From assembly GCF_965638725.1 (NCBI RefSeq), contig NC_134962.1:6703501-6767500 (forward strand): 64,000 nt of DNA, in the 5' to 3' direction. Numbering within the stretch: the stretch's first letter is position 1; the number at the start of each line of letters is the position of its first letter. This document shows, in pieces, positions 24,351 through 37,800 of this stretch. This DNA is from Aptenodytes patagonicus. Lineage: Eukaryota > Chordata > Aves > Sphenisciformes > Spheniscidae. The notes under the pieces were generated by a model. The model did no database searches. It was not told the DNA's origin and saw only the letters and a list, made by a program, of their open reading frames with translations. Both the position numbers and the translations under genes were made by a program.

Positions 24351-25160
24351 GCCGCTAAGGAAAGAGAAAAAGAATTAATTCCTTTTTCTTTCCCTGCCCT
24401 GTGAGGAACGGGGTCAGCTGAGCAGTGGTGTTTGCGGCGCTGCACTAGGCGTTGCAAATAAGGTGTTTTTTTCCGACGTCGAGGGAGTTCACGTGGGCAG
24501 ACGGGTCAAAGCACATTCAGCTCCCCTTGGGTGTTACAGTGGCACTAAGTACAACTCCTGCAGTGTGGGGAAACTTCACCTATCGAAATTCAGGTAGTGT
24601 TAACCTTTGGTAGAATACTGCTCCAAGTATTTCGGAAACGCACTTACTCTCATGAGAACAAAGCCTTCCTTGAGGCCAGACGTAGAAAAGTTGTCTGCTT
24701 CTGAACCCTACGTTAGGCCCGTTGCCTGTGTGTTGATCTGAGCCTCCCGCAGTAAGGAGTATCGCCTTGCCCTTCCGCCTGCTGATGGAATAGCCTTGTA
24801 TTCGTTCTGGATCTAGATTGTGCACCTGGACACTAGAAATTATTAGTAGGTAGTAACACTGCTACTCTGCAGTAAATAAAAAGGAATTCTAATTCCTTTT
24901 GAATCTAATACTGGTGGAACAGTAGCAAAAAAAAAAAACCAGCTAGAGAAGTCTACTGAAAATACTATCTGTAAGATCCGTGCTGATGACTGTGTAGATC
25001 AATTTTGGAAGTAATTTCCATGCAATTTGGTTTCCTCACATAAAAGTTACTGTACACTTTAATCACCACAATTTCCTGCTCCTTTTTACTGTTTTAGAGC
25101 CAACTAAATAAAGAAAATGAACAAGGGATTCTGTTATGATGTGCATCATTAACAGGATTG

Positions 25161-25166
25161 TTTATT
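25161..25166 (-). terminator. SPO11: Candidate SPO11 polyadenylation signal
   Basis: Minus-strand AATAAA about 600 nt after the SPO11 stop and before the RAE1 CpG island. It is the best-placed hexamer I see. Confidence 0.35.
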
Positions 25167-25761
25167 AAATTCTTAATCAGTAACATCTGCTTGCTTACTT
25201 GTTCATTGAAGACAAATAGTAATTTGGTTGCTGGAACATTTATAGCTGCTTGAGATATGCAGTAATGAAGAATTATCTCTTGACTTTTTGGTCTGAATTT
25301 ACAGCGAACACAAAATGCCACAATGCTGTACTCAAAATAATTTCTAAGGGGGGGCCTTATGTGCCATAAATGAGCAGAGTCTCTTACTCTCTTCCAAACT
25401 AAAAAGGTTGGTGCAGCATCATCTTTTGCTTTAAGATAGAAGGCAAAGCAATTCCTTGACACAGTTTTGAACTTAACATTTTCTGTCCAGAAAGAACATA
25501 TCTCATCATTTTATGTATGCACCACTGCATTTGGCATTGTTACAGTGCAGAAGCCACAGAATGGAAGCAACAGTATTCTGTAAAAGAATCGTAATTTCTC
25601 TTATGGTTTGAAAGAGGAAAAAGAGATAATGATAATCTAGATACAGTGATAAAAAAACCTAACAAGCTGAAGCGTTATCCTTTGTCTCTCTGCATTTTTT
25701 CTGAGAGCAGTCAACAAAATAAATCAATCTCAAGAAAAACGTTTCATTTGCAAACAAGCAT

Positions 25762-25881
25762 TCATAGCCATCCACCAAACTGCAGTTTGTTTGGTAAATA
25801 GACTCTGGAAAGGTAATCTGATGAAAGAGAAGTTAAAACTTGAATTTCAGCCTTCAGTTTAGATGCTGCCATAATTTCCAG
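25762..25881 (-). CDS. SPO11: SPO11 exon 13 (last coding)
   Basis: Residues 369-407: LEIMAASKLKAEIQVLTSLS then SDYLSRVYLPNKLQFGGWL and a TGA stop. Confidence 0.95.
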   Translation of the reverse strand: MEIMAASKLKAEIQVLTSLSSDYLSRVYLPNKLQFGGWL

Positions 25882-28800
25882 CTAAAAAAGAACAAATTAA
25901 TGTGTGATGCTGTAACAGCCTGATCCAGGGTTAGGTAATTATTTAAATAAGAACTACACTTGTTGGATGTGCATGTAGAACTGTAAAGTGAGTATTACTG
26001 GAAATGGCGCTGCAAAATCCCTGTCACTGAGCTGAGATTCACTTTACTGTATGTTCATGTGTTCTCGAGTGTGTACCTCACAGTAACACAAACAACTTAG
26101 GAGTTTAAACAGGAAGGAGAAGGTACACAAAACCTTTTCTAACCATTTCACACAATATATGCCTGAATTGAGATAGATGGTTTAAAAGCTACAGGTGAGA
26201 TTAGAGGTCTAGTACTGAGTAAGTAACTGCTGTAAGCATCCCCCTACTTGTAAAGACGTAATATATTCTGTAATATTTAGGAAAGCAGTAAAATCCCATG
26301 TACAGGATATGATCATCAGATAATTCATGGCAGGAAAGCTTAACATGCTGCTCGTTCTGGCCTGTGAGCCATTGAGGCCCACTGATTCGGAGAGACAGTG
26401 GGCATGGGCTTTCTCAATCTGGCCTTCTTTTAGGGCTGCAAAACCTTACTGGTTCTGCTATACTAAGAGTTTGTCATCATAAAGAGGAACAGGATTGCAG
26501 ACGATAGGATTTGTCCTGTGGGGAGTAAGAAATAGGAAACAATAGGTTTATACATACTTCTTTTTTCCACATTGGCTGACAAGCAATGTACGGTCTCTTT
26601 TGTATACTTGCTAACTTTTTTTGATCTTGCTTTGTAAATGGAATCAGGACATCTTTGCGTATATTTAATCTGAGAAGAAAATAAAGTTGTTAAGTTTTCT
26701 CATATACTTAAAAAATATTTATTCCAACTTACTTCTTTATATTAAGCCAAAATAATATATGAAAAGAATAATGGATTTAAATGTCAGTTGTCTTTTTGTG
26801 CATTAAGTCAGATTGCATTTCCTGTCTATGAAACAGAAGAATACTTCTGCCTCTTTTGGGGAAATAACTAACCTCTCAAGATCAGATGGAAGGAGACCAA
26901 GCCACTTTATAGATGGAACGGTGAGATGATGGGCCTCAAAAGACATTGACTAAAATAAGAAAGGTCAACTATAACAGTCAGTGACTTTTAGTTTAAATTA
27001 TTTGAGATATATGCCTTCCAAGGTCATGGTCAGGTTTTATGACAAAGATAGTTAGGTGTACCACTATCAGAATGATATAGGAGAAAATATTGCAACTGGC
27101 ACTTGCCATATTCCCTTGCTGGAAACCGCTCCTTCGCAAAGACTTGCACCCTTCAGCCTATGACACATTCTAGACTAGTCCAGTTTAGGCTGGTCTAGTC
27201 TGAATAGTTTTGTTTTGTTTTTTACAGTCAATATGAGTCTGATTGCCAAAAAAAAAAAAGCCAGGATGAGTAATGACAATCAAATCTGGAAATTTCTGAT
27301 GTTTTCTGCTGGAAAGTACCACATCATACAAGTATAGCCCAAACAAAGGTTCATCTGGTCCAGTATCATGGCCACAGTAAATATCTCAGGGGAAAAGTGT
27401 AAAAACAAGTAAGCAATTAATGATACTTCTCAGAATAATCCCCCTGCTCCCAACGGTTTGTGACTCCAACTTTCTGAGCCAGAAGTGGTGGTGGTGTAAT
27501 ACTTGATTTTGTTGGGTTGCTTTTAGAATCCGTGAAAACTTTTGTCATCTACAGCAAAGTATCACAGTTAAATTACATGCTGTATAAAGGAATACTTCCA
27601 TCGTTTGTAATGAACTTGACATAATCCTCGTTTCATTCCATACACCTGTTGCTCTGTAATTGAACAAAATAAACTTTCAAAGGAAGCTGCCAGTTTAATT
27701 TAATCCTGGATGATGGTGTTTTATCTGTTTACACCCCTTTGTAGGAGAGCTGAAAGTGTGACAGCTAACCTGAAAACTCGGGAGTTCTGTCTCCCTGGAC
27801 ATCCTTGAGGCATATGTTATGACATATATTTGAACTCTGACATCATCGATGTCTGACAGTTTTCTAAAGTTGTTTTTTTTTTTTTTTTCCCCTTTGGATG
27901 TTCTTTCTCCATTGCTGTAGTGAACAGTTTGCCCATCTGCTCCTGCCCTCTGCCTTCACCTTAGTCTGCCTGCCTTCCATATTGTCTTCCGGTACCTTGT
28001 CTTTTAGCAGTGTAATATAATAATGCCTTCTTGTTCCCTTTGCCTCTTCCATAATGTTCCACACTAACACATGTATCCATAAGCGAATTCTCACCCCAAA
28101 ACAAAATCTTTACCAACATAACATGATTTTGTGGAGTGTCACCCATCTCACAAGTTATGTCCTCCTCCTCCCAAGGTCCCTCCAGCCTTCATTTCTCTTC
28201 TAAGGCAGAAACAAAGCAAAATGGAGAACACTTTGCTATTTGGACTTCCTGAAAACTGCCTGTGCAGCAGGGAAAAACTGAAATACAGTTAAATGAAACA
28301 CTTGTCATTGTTATCCAGTTTCTTTTTGTTGCAGGAAGAAGCCATTTCTGCAGATACACAAGGCTTAAAAACTGTGTCTTTGTTTTGAAGCAAAATGATA
28401 AAAGACAGTAACCATTCTAACAAAGGCTATAACATTTCATACATTCCAGCTTCAAGGCTGGGCTACAAAACAATATGATTGAAGTGGAAAAATTATACTC
28501 ACCACAGATCCATATTTGTAGATGCACATTATTTCTACACCTAGGTTGCAGAATACCAAATGTCAAGTGTCTGTTTATCTGCACACTAGGCATGTTTAAG
28601 AAGACTGCATTAAGAATTCAATTTTATGGCATAATGGTTATGGCTTTATGATTAGTGAGGTTCTTTATGGTTTACAATTATTTTTAGAGTACGTCAAAAT
28701 ACTCAGAATTTGAGCATAATATGTCACCTTTATATAGTTAAATGTTTCACGCTGTTTGTGCATAGTCATTTCAAAACCAAGGATAATCAGCTTTTTTACA

Positions 28801-31800
28801 CGTTGTCCAACATCTATCACAAAAAGTGTCTGTCTTTATCCTGTGTAATCTGTATCTCTTAATACTATTGCTTTGAGCAGCTGCTTCTCATTTTGCAGTG
28901 ATCTCCCTAATTTCAGGTGGTATCAGTGTAGATACATAAGAGATTTTCTACATTTTGTGTATGTGAATTCAGATTCTGAATTCAAACAAAGGCATACACG
29001 CTCACATACACAGAATCCCTCATGAAATGAAGGAAATTTCAGACCTGCCACTGATGTAACAGAATAGCCCATCCAGAATGTGACGGACTTGCTTTAGGAT
29101 TAACTTTATTCCTGCTGGCGTCAGACTTGTAGTTTCTAGCTTTCACTGCTGTAAACTATTGACATGAGTGCTGAATTATTAATATAAGTGTATGTGAACT
29201 ACTTTTAAACCAATAAAAGACTCACTTTGCTCAAACATACTATTTTCTTCTGGCCTGTCTGGCCTAAGGTTTATAACGTAATTAAAAATTTTGCTTTATA
29301 CCAAACTGAGCAACATTTACAAAAGTTCCTGTTATTTCCTTTTATTTTACAAAAGCAATAGCATAGCCAACAGCTGGAATTCTTGACAGAGCAACATTTT
29401 CAACGGTATTGAACTCTGTAAAGATACAGCTAGGATGTCCTGAGACTTTTAGAAGTGGTCAAGTGCCTAACTCGACTAAAATCAGTGGAATCATGCAATG
29501 GATCATAAAATTCCATTATCCTTATCCTCATTTTTAGGCCCACAGGTACTTTCAAAGTCTAGCTCTATTCTGAGCTACAAATTCTATTACAGAATGTTTT
29601 TCTTTTTTAGGTACAAGGTAAGATTCTTATTAATACCTCAAAGCACAACAAATCATCACAGAGGGTAAGGGTATATTCAATGGGGATGTAAAGCCAGTAC
29701 TGATGTTTCAGTTAAACTCCTTCCATACTCCTAGATATATTCTGCATAAATCAGGAACCTTCTGATTGTGTTGGATCTCTATGCTCTGGGTACCTTCCCA
29801 TAAAAGTGAGAGAAGACATTCTAAATAAATTTTGCTTTCCTTTTATGTCCTTGAACCTTTACAGATTTACCGTGTGGATCTGCATCCATAAGGGTGAAAA
29901 TAGGAATTTGAAAAGTATCCCACAGCTTCCTGACCAAAAGTCGTGTATTAAGATCTGGTACGCCTCTTCCCTAAGGAATAAGCCAAAAGCAGACAGTTTT
30001 AAATTAATTAAAACAACATCTGGCTACATATGTGTTTACATTTGTCATTTCAAAGCAAGCAAACAAACAAAATGCTGGCAGAAATACTTCTCCAGCAGCT
30101 ATTTTGCAGGGAAAGTTGTATGTTCCTATTTTGGCTCTGTGAGGAGGGAGGGAGGAATGGGCTGGGGAGCAGCACGGCAGATGTCCTGGGTTACGGGCAC
30201 TGTAGACGTTATCATACATTCCTCTATTTAAGGAATTAATTTGTAAGGTCTGGAAGTTGATGTATAGATGTAACCTGGTATCTGTATAAGCTGGTGTAAA
30301 AAGGCCACTTTTTTCTTTTCAAAAATATTTATGGCACTAATGAAACAGTATAAAACAAGTTCTTGCTATGACTGACTATAACTAGACAGTATGCTACATA
30401 GTATCAACGCTTATCTCTCTTAGGCATTGTGGGCCAAATTTGTCCCAGAACAAGTAGGTATGCATATTCCATTTACACATTCCTATTAATTCTCCAGGCT
30501 CCATAGCTCTTTCAGTACAATCCAAAATCAACCAATTCTGTTTCATTTGGGTTTGCTAAACCTAGGATCCTGAAGGACAAAAGGTTACTCAACAGCTAAG
30601 CCTTTCTGAGACTGAATGGGGCAGCCACTTTGCAGCAGCACATGAAGTTAATAAGCTACCAAGCTCAAAGGAGATGTTTGGAGGAAATAAGTCTTTAGAA
30701 TGTGTATTTTGTATTTCTACCAGGATAATAAAATGAAAAAAAAATATCGTTAGACATGTTTCATATTAATTTTACTATGGTCTTTTGACCAAGCTTGAGC
30801 ACCGCTACAATGCTAAAGTATTTAAATTCTTATGTCTAGCTAGATGATATGAAGTGTAAGATGCATACCGTAATCATTATACATGGGGATAATTTATTGC
30901 AGAAGTCATCATCTAGGAGTCTCTGAAAAGTTGCATCTTTTTCTACAATTAACATAAATTTGGCATGTGAGATTAAATCTTTTCTGTTAAGGCTAGCTGC
31001 CTGTAAAATGATCCATCACACCAATCAATTAAAACTAAATGCTCTAAAATACTTGTTCTGGAGCCAAAAGCAGTGTTCATGACCCAATTTCAGAGCCAAC
31101 AAGCAAAGAAAAAATTACCAGAACATTGTTTAACTTGGAATATTCTTTGTTTTTACTTTATATTTTCAGTCTACAATAAGAGTTCTTGCTCAAAGGATAC
31201 TTTTAATTCCTTGAACATTAGATGGCACAGTGACTGCCTAAAACAACAAAAATGAGATTAATCATTTTAAATAGAGAAAATTATATATTTTAAAATAACA
31301 ATATTAGGTAATGAGGGACACAATTAAGTCCTGAAACAACTATTCATCTTCTATATACAAGATCAATCTTGACATTTTCACCTCTTTATAAGCATATTCA
31401 ACCATTCATGTCCTGCTCTATTGTATGGTTGTGTAGGAGTCCTCCTGTTATAACAAGATGCTTTTGAAAAGTGTTTGTGCTACTGTCACAGAAGATTGTT
31501 CATCATATGGACCTCACACAGATAACAATGTCCTGATTAATTTTTTATCTGTCTTAGCCAGAAAAAAAGTCAGCTTGGTGTGAAGACTGCAAATTTAATA
31601 CAGGCTTAAAACATTTAAGTATTCTTTTTGGAAGACCATTAAATCCTTTCTTTTATTAACCTATAACCTGATTTTATCACTATTTTGGAGCAACAATTTT
31701 AAGACATAGTAACGTTTACTTTACATCTCATATTAGGATTGGCTCAATCTGGCAAGCATATGGATGAGAAAACGGGAACTGGAGGAAGAACTTGGCAAAA

Positions 31801-34800
31801 GAGCATGTATGTATTGAAGTGTGTGGTCTGTTTTTACTTCTGACTGCTAAATCACCTCCGGTGCCAGGGTGGAACAACTCAACAAATAAAAATACGAAGA
31901 GTTGTAGAAGAGCATTAATAACAGGGGTCTTTACACTCTGCTTAAAAACAAAGTATAGCGGGCAGCTAAGGTTATCTTTCCATTTTGAAATTACCAACTT
32001 AGGCTTACAATTAACACATTTTCCAGGAAATCACAACAACAGTCAGCAAGTCTGAGTTCTGTTCCTGCTTTCATATTCTGCACGGCTATAGCGAATCTTT
32101 TAGGACTAGATTAGTTGAATCTCATCTCCTCAAACCACTTTTGACTCTTGACTTATGAAACCACGGTTATAAACTTCTCTTTAGCTCAGTGCCACCTTTG
32201 ATAAAATTAGTTGACAATACAAGCCCTTCTAATGTCTGTAATTCCTGTATAAGTGATCATCCTGAGACCAAACAGCCTGATGTTATATACCTTTGGTTGT
32301 ACAGTGCTGGGCACGTGAAGACAGTATCAACTCTTATGGAGTATCATCATTAAACTTCTGTAAATGAGAACATAATTTGGGTCCAGAAAGAGGTTTCTAA
32401 TTATAGAGGCTCAGTTCAGTCTCTCATCTGTGCTGCCAGTGTGGCAGAAGCAGCTCATTGAGGACCATATGAGTATGTTAACTCATGCTGTAAGACTTGT
32501 TTTCTTACTCTGCCAGAAATCAATCTATTGTGACAGAAACGAAGTGCGTTCAGAGTGCTCAAGATTTTTTGATTCACAGCACTTATTTGACAGAACATTG
32601 TAATATAAAGCCTAGGATACACAATATGTACGCCCTCCTCTGCAAGGCTCCCATGGCAGAAGGTAGTGCTAAAAACCATCTCCAGAGGATATATTCCTGG
32701 TGAGTACATAGCTGAGCTTCAGAATTGCAATACAGTTGAGCAATACTTTTTATCTCTCTTTTTTCACCCAGGTTGAATTGTCTCAATTTGCCACAAGCAC
32801 AGGTCTGTATAATAAATGTATACAGTAACCTGAGCGACAAGAAGTGCAGGATGTCATGCAAAGGTAGATGCTATGAATTACTGTTACTGTTTTATGATAC
32901 ATACTGTTGCACTGCAGGTACAATTCACTTTTGTACCATCTTCTTCAGTGTAACTTAAATTACCAGCAACAAAACCTTTAGTTGTAGACAGCTGAAAAAA
33001 TAATAATAAATTGTATACAGTAAATTGGAAGTTACACGCTGTTATGTTACTATATTGCACAAGCAAAACAAGAAACTTCTGAAAAGAATTCCGACTGGTA
33101 ATAAGCAGTTATCGACTGTCATCAACCTTTTAAACACTAAGCAATGTTCTTGTCATCATGGATATAAAGGCATACTTACAATAAATAATGTTAACTGCAT
33201 TTATAGATACAAAGGAATTCTTGTAAGGCATGAGATACAAGTAAATTTGAAAGGTTGTTACATCTCTGACTTACTTTAAATTTTCATTTAACCCCCAAGT
33301 TACAAATCATTTGAGTATGAATTGCTAAACAGATGTCTTGCACTCTGAAGTTTAAGCACTGCCTTCACTAGGTAATAGCAAAAGGCCCTGTGATTTTAGC
33401 TGGCAGTTTGTCCCAAACTCTTTGGAGCAAGCAAACTTCATGAATTTTCTCTGAAGAAAGAAACCTTTCGAGGGCTATGATAAACCACAATTAGGTTTTA
33501 TTTGCACAGATGACACTTTTTATTTTAACTACGTATTTCCCACTGACAACTTTTCTTTGTATTTCAGCTTTCAGTTCAATCTATATGATTTGGAAATAAT
33601 GATAAAAACATTCATAATAAGCCACTTACTATATGTAGACTTCTCCGAGGTATCTTAAGCATGCAAGAAATGTCATTGATTATATTGTCCACAACACTTT
33701 GGCTACCAAACAGTAGTGTATCAGAATAATATATATCTCTATCAAGACAAAATATTGTATTTGTAATTATAATACTGAAATAGCTGTAGGCTCTTGAGAA
33801 TTTTACAGAGGGCATGGGTAATCAGATCAATCTAAAGCATTTTACGTACAGCAATCCATTGTCCTACAGGCTGTTTTTCACAATAACATTGTCAAAATAC
33901 AACTTCATTTGAAATTACAGAAATGTAGTATGTTACCTTTTAGTTGCGTAAGTATTGCTCTGCACCATCTTATAGATCATAGATAATATTTTGAGCATCA
34001 GAGCTGAAAAGATAAATTTTAAAAGATATTTTATCCATTTTCAGAAATGCATATACAATAACTTGTCTTTATATTGACCCATATTTGTGTCTCATAAAAT
34101 AAAACTTCGAAACATATATTTTAATGTGCTGTGAAAATATAGAGAGACTGTACTAATCAATAGACTCAATAATTTCTAGCATAATTAGAAAAAATATGAT
34201 CGAGTTAAGTGAGGGAATGTATGCCCTGCTGTCCAGGCCAAGAAATTAAATGACTGAGTTAGAAAAAGAAATTAGCATATTGTCCATATTCCAAGATTCC
34301 TTTACTAGCTAGCTTTATGAAGAAGAGTGTTGTTTTTACATTAAGACCTTTTGAATATGCCTTCAGCTGATATTCATTCGGGGAGGGTAGAAACTGTAAG
34401 AACGCTGTATTAATTTCACTGTCACTCACTATAATTTAATAGAGAATAGAAAAGCTGAAGGGCTGGTCGTAATATCAGATTATATTAGCCATACACTTCT
34501 AAATCACAGTGCATATTTTTTTTTTTTCCAAAGTTTTGAACTAAAATACAAGAAAAAACAAGAATTCTGCTTTTGGACTTTTTTAACTTACCAAATTTTG
34601 GTGCTGATCTAGGGCAGTCAATTCTTATTTGTTTTGTAGTACAACATGGTATCATCTGTAGACCTACAGAATCTTTAAATCTGATTTAAATTTAAATTTA
34701 AAAACTAAATCATTGCAAACATTCAATAAAACTGTAAACTTACTGAGTATATGTAAATTGTTCTCTGCAAGGTAATTCAGACTCAGACCCCTTTCCTATA

Positions 34801-37800
34801 ATCAAATATGCTAGCGCTATTTTCAGACTCAGTACAGAAACCATCAACTTGGGTTGAGTCGGAGTGGCTGAAGGAAAAAGGCAGGCAGTAGTCATCATCT
34901 GCCAAAACGACCCATTCAAAACATTACTGAACTGTCCGCCAACTGATCATTGGCTTCAAAACATGAAAGTTTCTCAAGAAGATACTTCAGGACTGAATTT
35001 AAGCCTAAAATACATGTTTCCAGACAAAAGTAGAGACAAGAAAAATATTTTGTACATGTTTATAACTGTTAATATATCAGCATCAATTATTGTTTAGCAT
35101 GAAAACAAAGGAATAACCCAACACAGGAAAAAATGTGAATCATTATTGGAATAGAAATCAAGTCTGACGCAGAGACTTTCTGATGTAGAATGTATGAAAA
35201 AGTGTTCTTATTTCATATTACAATAATATTATCGGATTTATGCCCGTAAATTATTATCAGAATAACTCAATTATATTCCATGATTAACTTTTGGGAAAAA
35301 AAATGTGGTCCATCCTATTCTCTAAACAGTTGTTTAATCTAAATGAGCTCCACCATTTCGTGTTTCACCATTTCATGTCTGAAGGTGCACATTTCACCAA
35401 AAAAATCAGTTATTTTCTTAATGACACTTCATTATTTTACTTAAAATTATTTTAGTGCCTAATGATATGACAGTCCTGTCTTTAAAGCATTCTTTTTCAT
35501 TTCAGAGTTTTGTATGTACTTTTTTAAAGTATTGGTGGTAAAATGGCCATAATTTTATCTAAGACCACATAATGTTTCTAAATTTCTTTGTGAGAGGTTT
35601 TGCTCCATGCATCCTTCGGGTGGCAGAACACACCACGGTGCACGTATGTAAAGTGACAGCAGTAGCAAGCAGCACAGTGCAGCATCTGCCTGACAGCTTC
35701 TAAGTAACTTTCTTGCCTTTGTGCTGCAGCATTTAAAAGATATTTGTGCGTTTCACTTACATGCTCCCTACATTGTAACTGCACGGTAGGAAAACAGTAA
35801 TCAAAATTGCTGGATTGCTGTCTCAGGATAAGTAAGGAATGCTCCTTTCAGAAGACAGTATGCAGAAGGGCCTGATCAATGTGCCTCTCACAGGTATTTC
35901 ATAAAGGCAACTGCAAACTGGCATTAGGTTGGACATCCAGCAATTCTTCCTAGGATTGCATTTACCCCAGCAGAGTAGTTTTCTTTAAAATCTTCTTTCC
36001 GCTAACGGGAAATCTATTCCTTTGTTGTTGTTGTTGTTGTTGTTGTTTTGGTTGGTTGGTTTGGTTTGTTTTTTTTTCTTCCTGGAAAGATACAGCTGGA
36101 CAATGGAAACTAATTGTATTGCTTTAGGCCTGGCATCCTCACTGACTGACATCATTCTCAGGTAAATACCTCTCTGGGCATCTACAAATGTTTACAAGGA
36201 ACATTTCAAACATGAAATCATTCTCTCGTTCTACTAGTTCCTGCCCAGCAGATTCCAGCTGTGTGGCTTAAGTATGAAAAGGCTGCCTAAAAAAGAAAAA
36301 AAATGCCCCACTGACTGTGTTTTCTTCCATTCATACTATATTTTGGTATCCTGTTTTTATTTTATTTGTCTATTTATTTTTATTTTAATCTTCTTAAACT
36401 GCTGTATTAAAGTGGGATATAGGTCACTATTCAAAGGAAATGCGTATCTGAGATTACATTTCTCCACCATAAATAATAGTTCAGCTGTTTTTAATGTGAT
36501 TGATGAGTCTTATTTTTAACATACTGTGATGTTAACTTGTTTTAATTTGAATGTTTTTCCCCCTGTGTGTTCTGATGGCAAATAACATCTCACATTTGTT
36601 TTTCTAGCCTGGAATGCCATTTCCCCGAAGATTGCCAAAAATTGCAAAACTTTGTTATAGTATTTTACTTTTACAGACATACGAGTGAAACATTTTTGTC
36701 AAACTATCAAGACACAAACCATTAAATTCCCTGGAACATACAAGCCTTTCAGTTAACTGATTACCTTCAGGCCCCTCAGGTTTTTTGATTGGCAGAAATT
36801 TATTGTTCTCATTAAATGAGTGTTCCACCAAAGTGTTACGCGTGGAAGGTTTGCTATGCTTTCTCAACCTTAAATGTGTGTAATGTGTCCACTTACAAGG
36901 ACCTCTGCGACCTTATCAATCTAAATATCCCTTAACCCACTGACATCCAAAGCTATTACAGGGCAAGAAATAGATTTGTGCCTTCCTTTATCCTTCTGCT
37001 TCTGTATTATAGAAAGCAATTAATCTCTCAGGTATTTCCAGTTTAAATGAGCTCCTTGGAAAAATACTGTTGCACAAGTAACTTCTACAAATCACAGAGT
37101 GTGTTATAAAGGACAGGTTGCTTTTTCTCTGATCCTGTCTAGATAAACTAGCATAAGATCTGAAATTTAGATAACATATTAGAAACTTGGTTTGCTTCAC
37201 TTGGCTGGTAATGAACTTAGAACACAACACGGAGGCAAGAAATACAACAGGAAGAGGTGAGATGCATCTTCTCTGGAGAACGAAAAGATAAGTTTATCAC
37301 TATCATTTTAAGAAATAAGATACCATAGGGAAAAGCAGAGAGAAAAGAGGAAGCACAGAAAAGGCATTGGAGGATGAAATTGCTAGTAATTGTTTCCAGC
37401 CTAAAACAGATTTTTTCACTCTAACACAACTTACTATTTCTGGTTTCTACTGCTTCCAGAAAATGATTGTTTATAGGACCTCCCCTTCCTTTCTAACCCC
37501 TATTACTGTAGCTTTACTCCCCTTTATGCTATGGTCTGCTGTTACTTAATACATGATGCCTATTCATGCAGAGTGGTTACTAAGCATTACTTTTTATTTG
37601 TCCGTTACTTTTTAAGAAGTCGAATTATTTATTGATTCTAATAATTATAGAATTATGTAACGTTAACTTTTCTGGAAGTTACATAATCAAATTTATATTC
37701 ATGGCATTTATATTAATATAAGGCAGGACTTCAAAATATATAATACTTACTCTATATTCCTCCAATCCGATCTGTTAGCCAGTGTGAGAACAGGTGCTTT

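Noticed and set aside
23691-24404. 237-codon plus-strand open frame and several overlapping frames
   Set aside because: Lies in the RAE1 CpG island. Open in many frames because of GC richness, Ala/Gly/Pro/Arg-biased, no domain.
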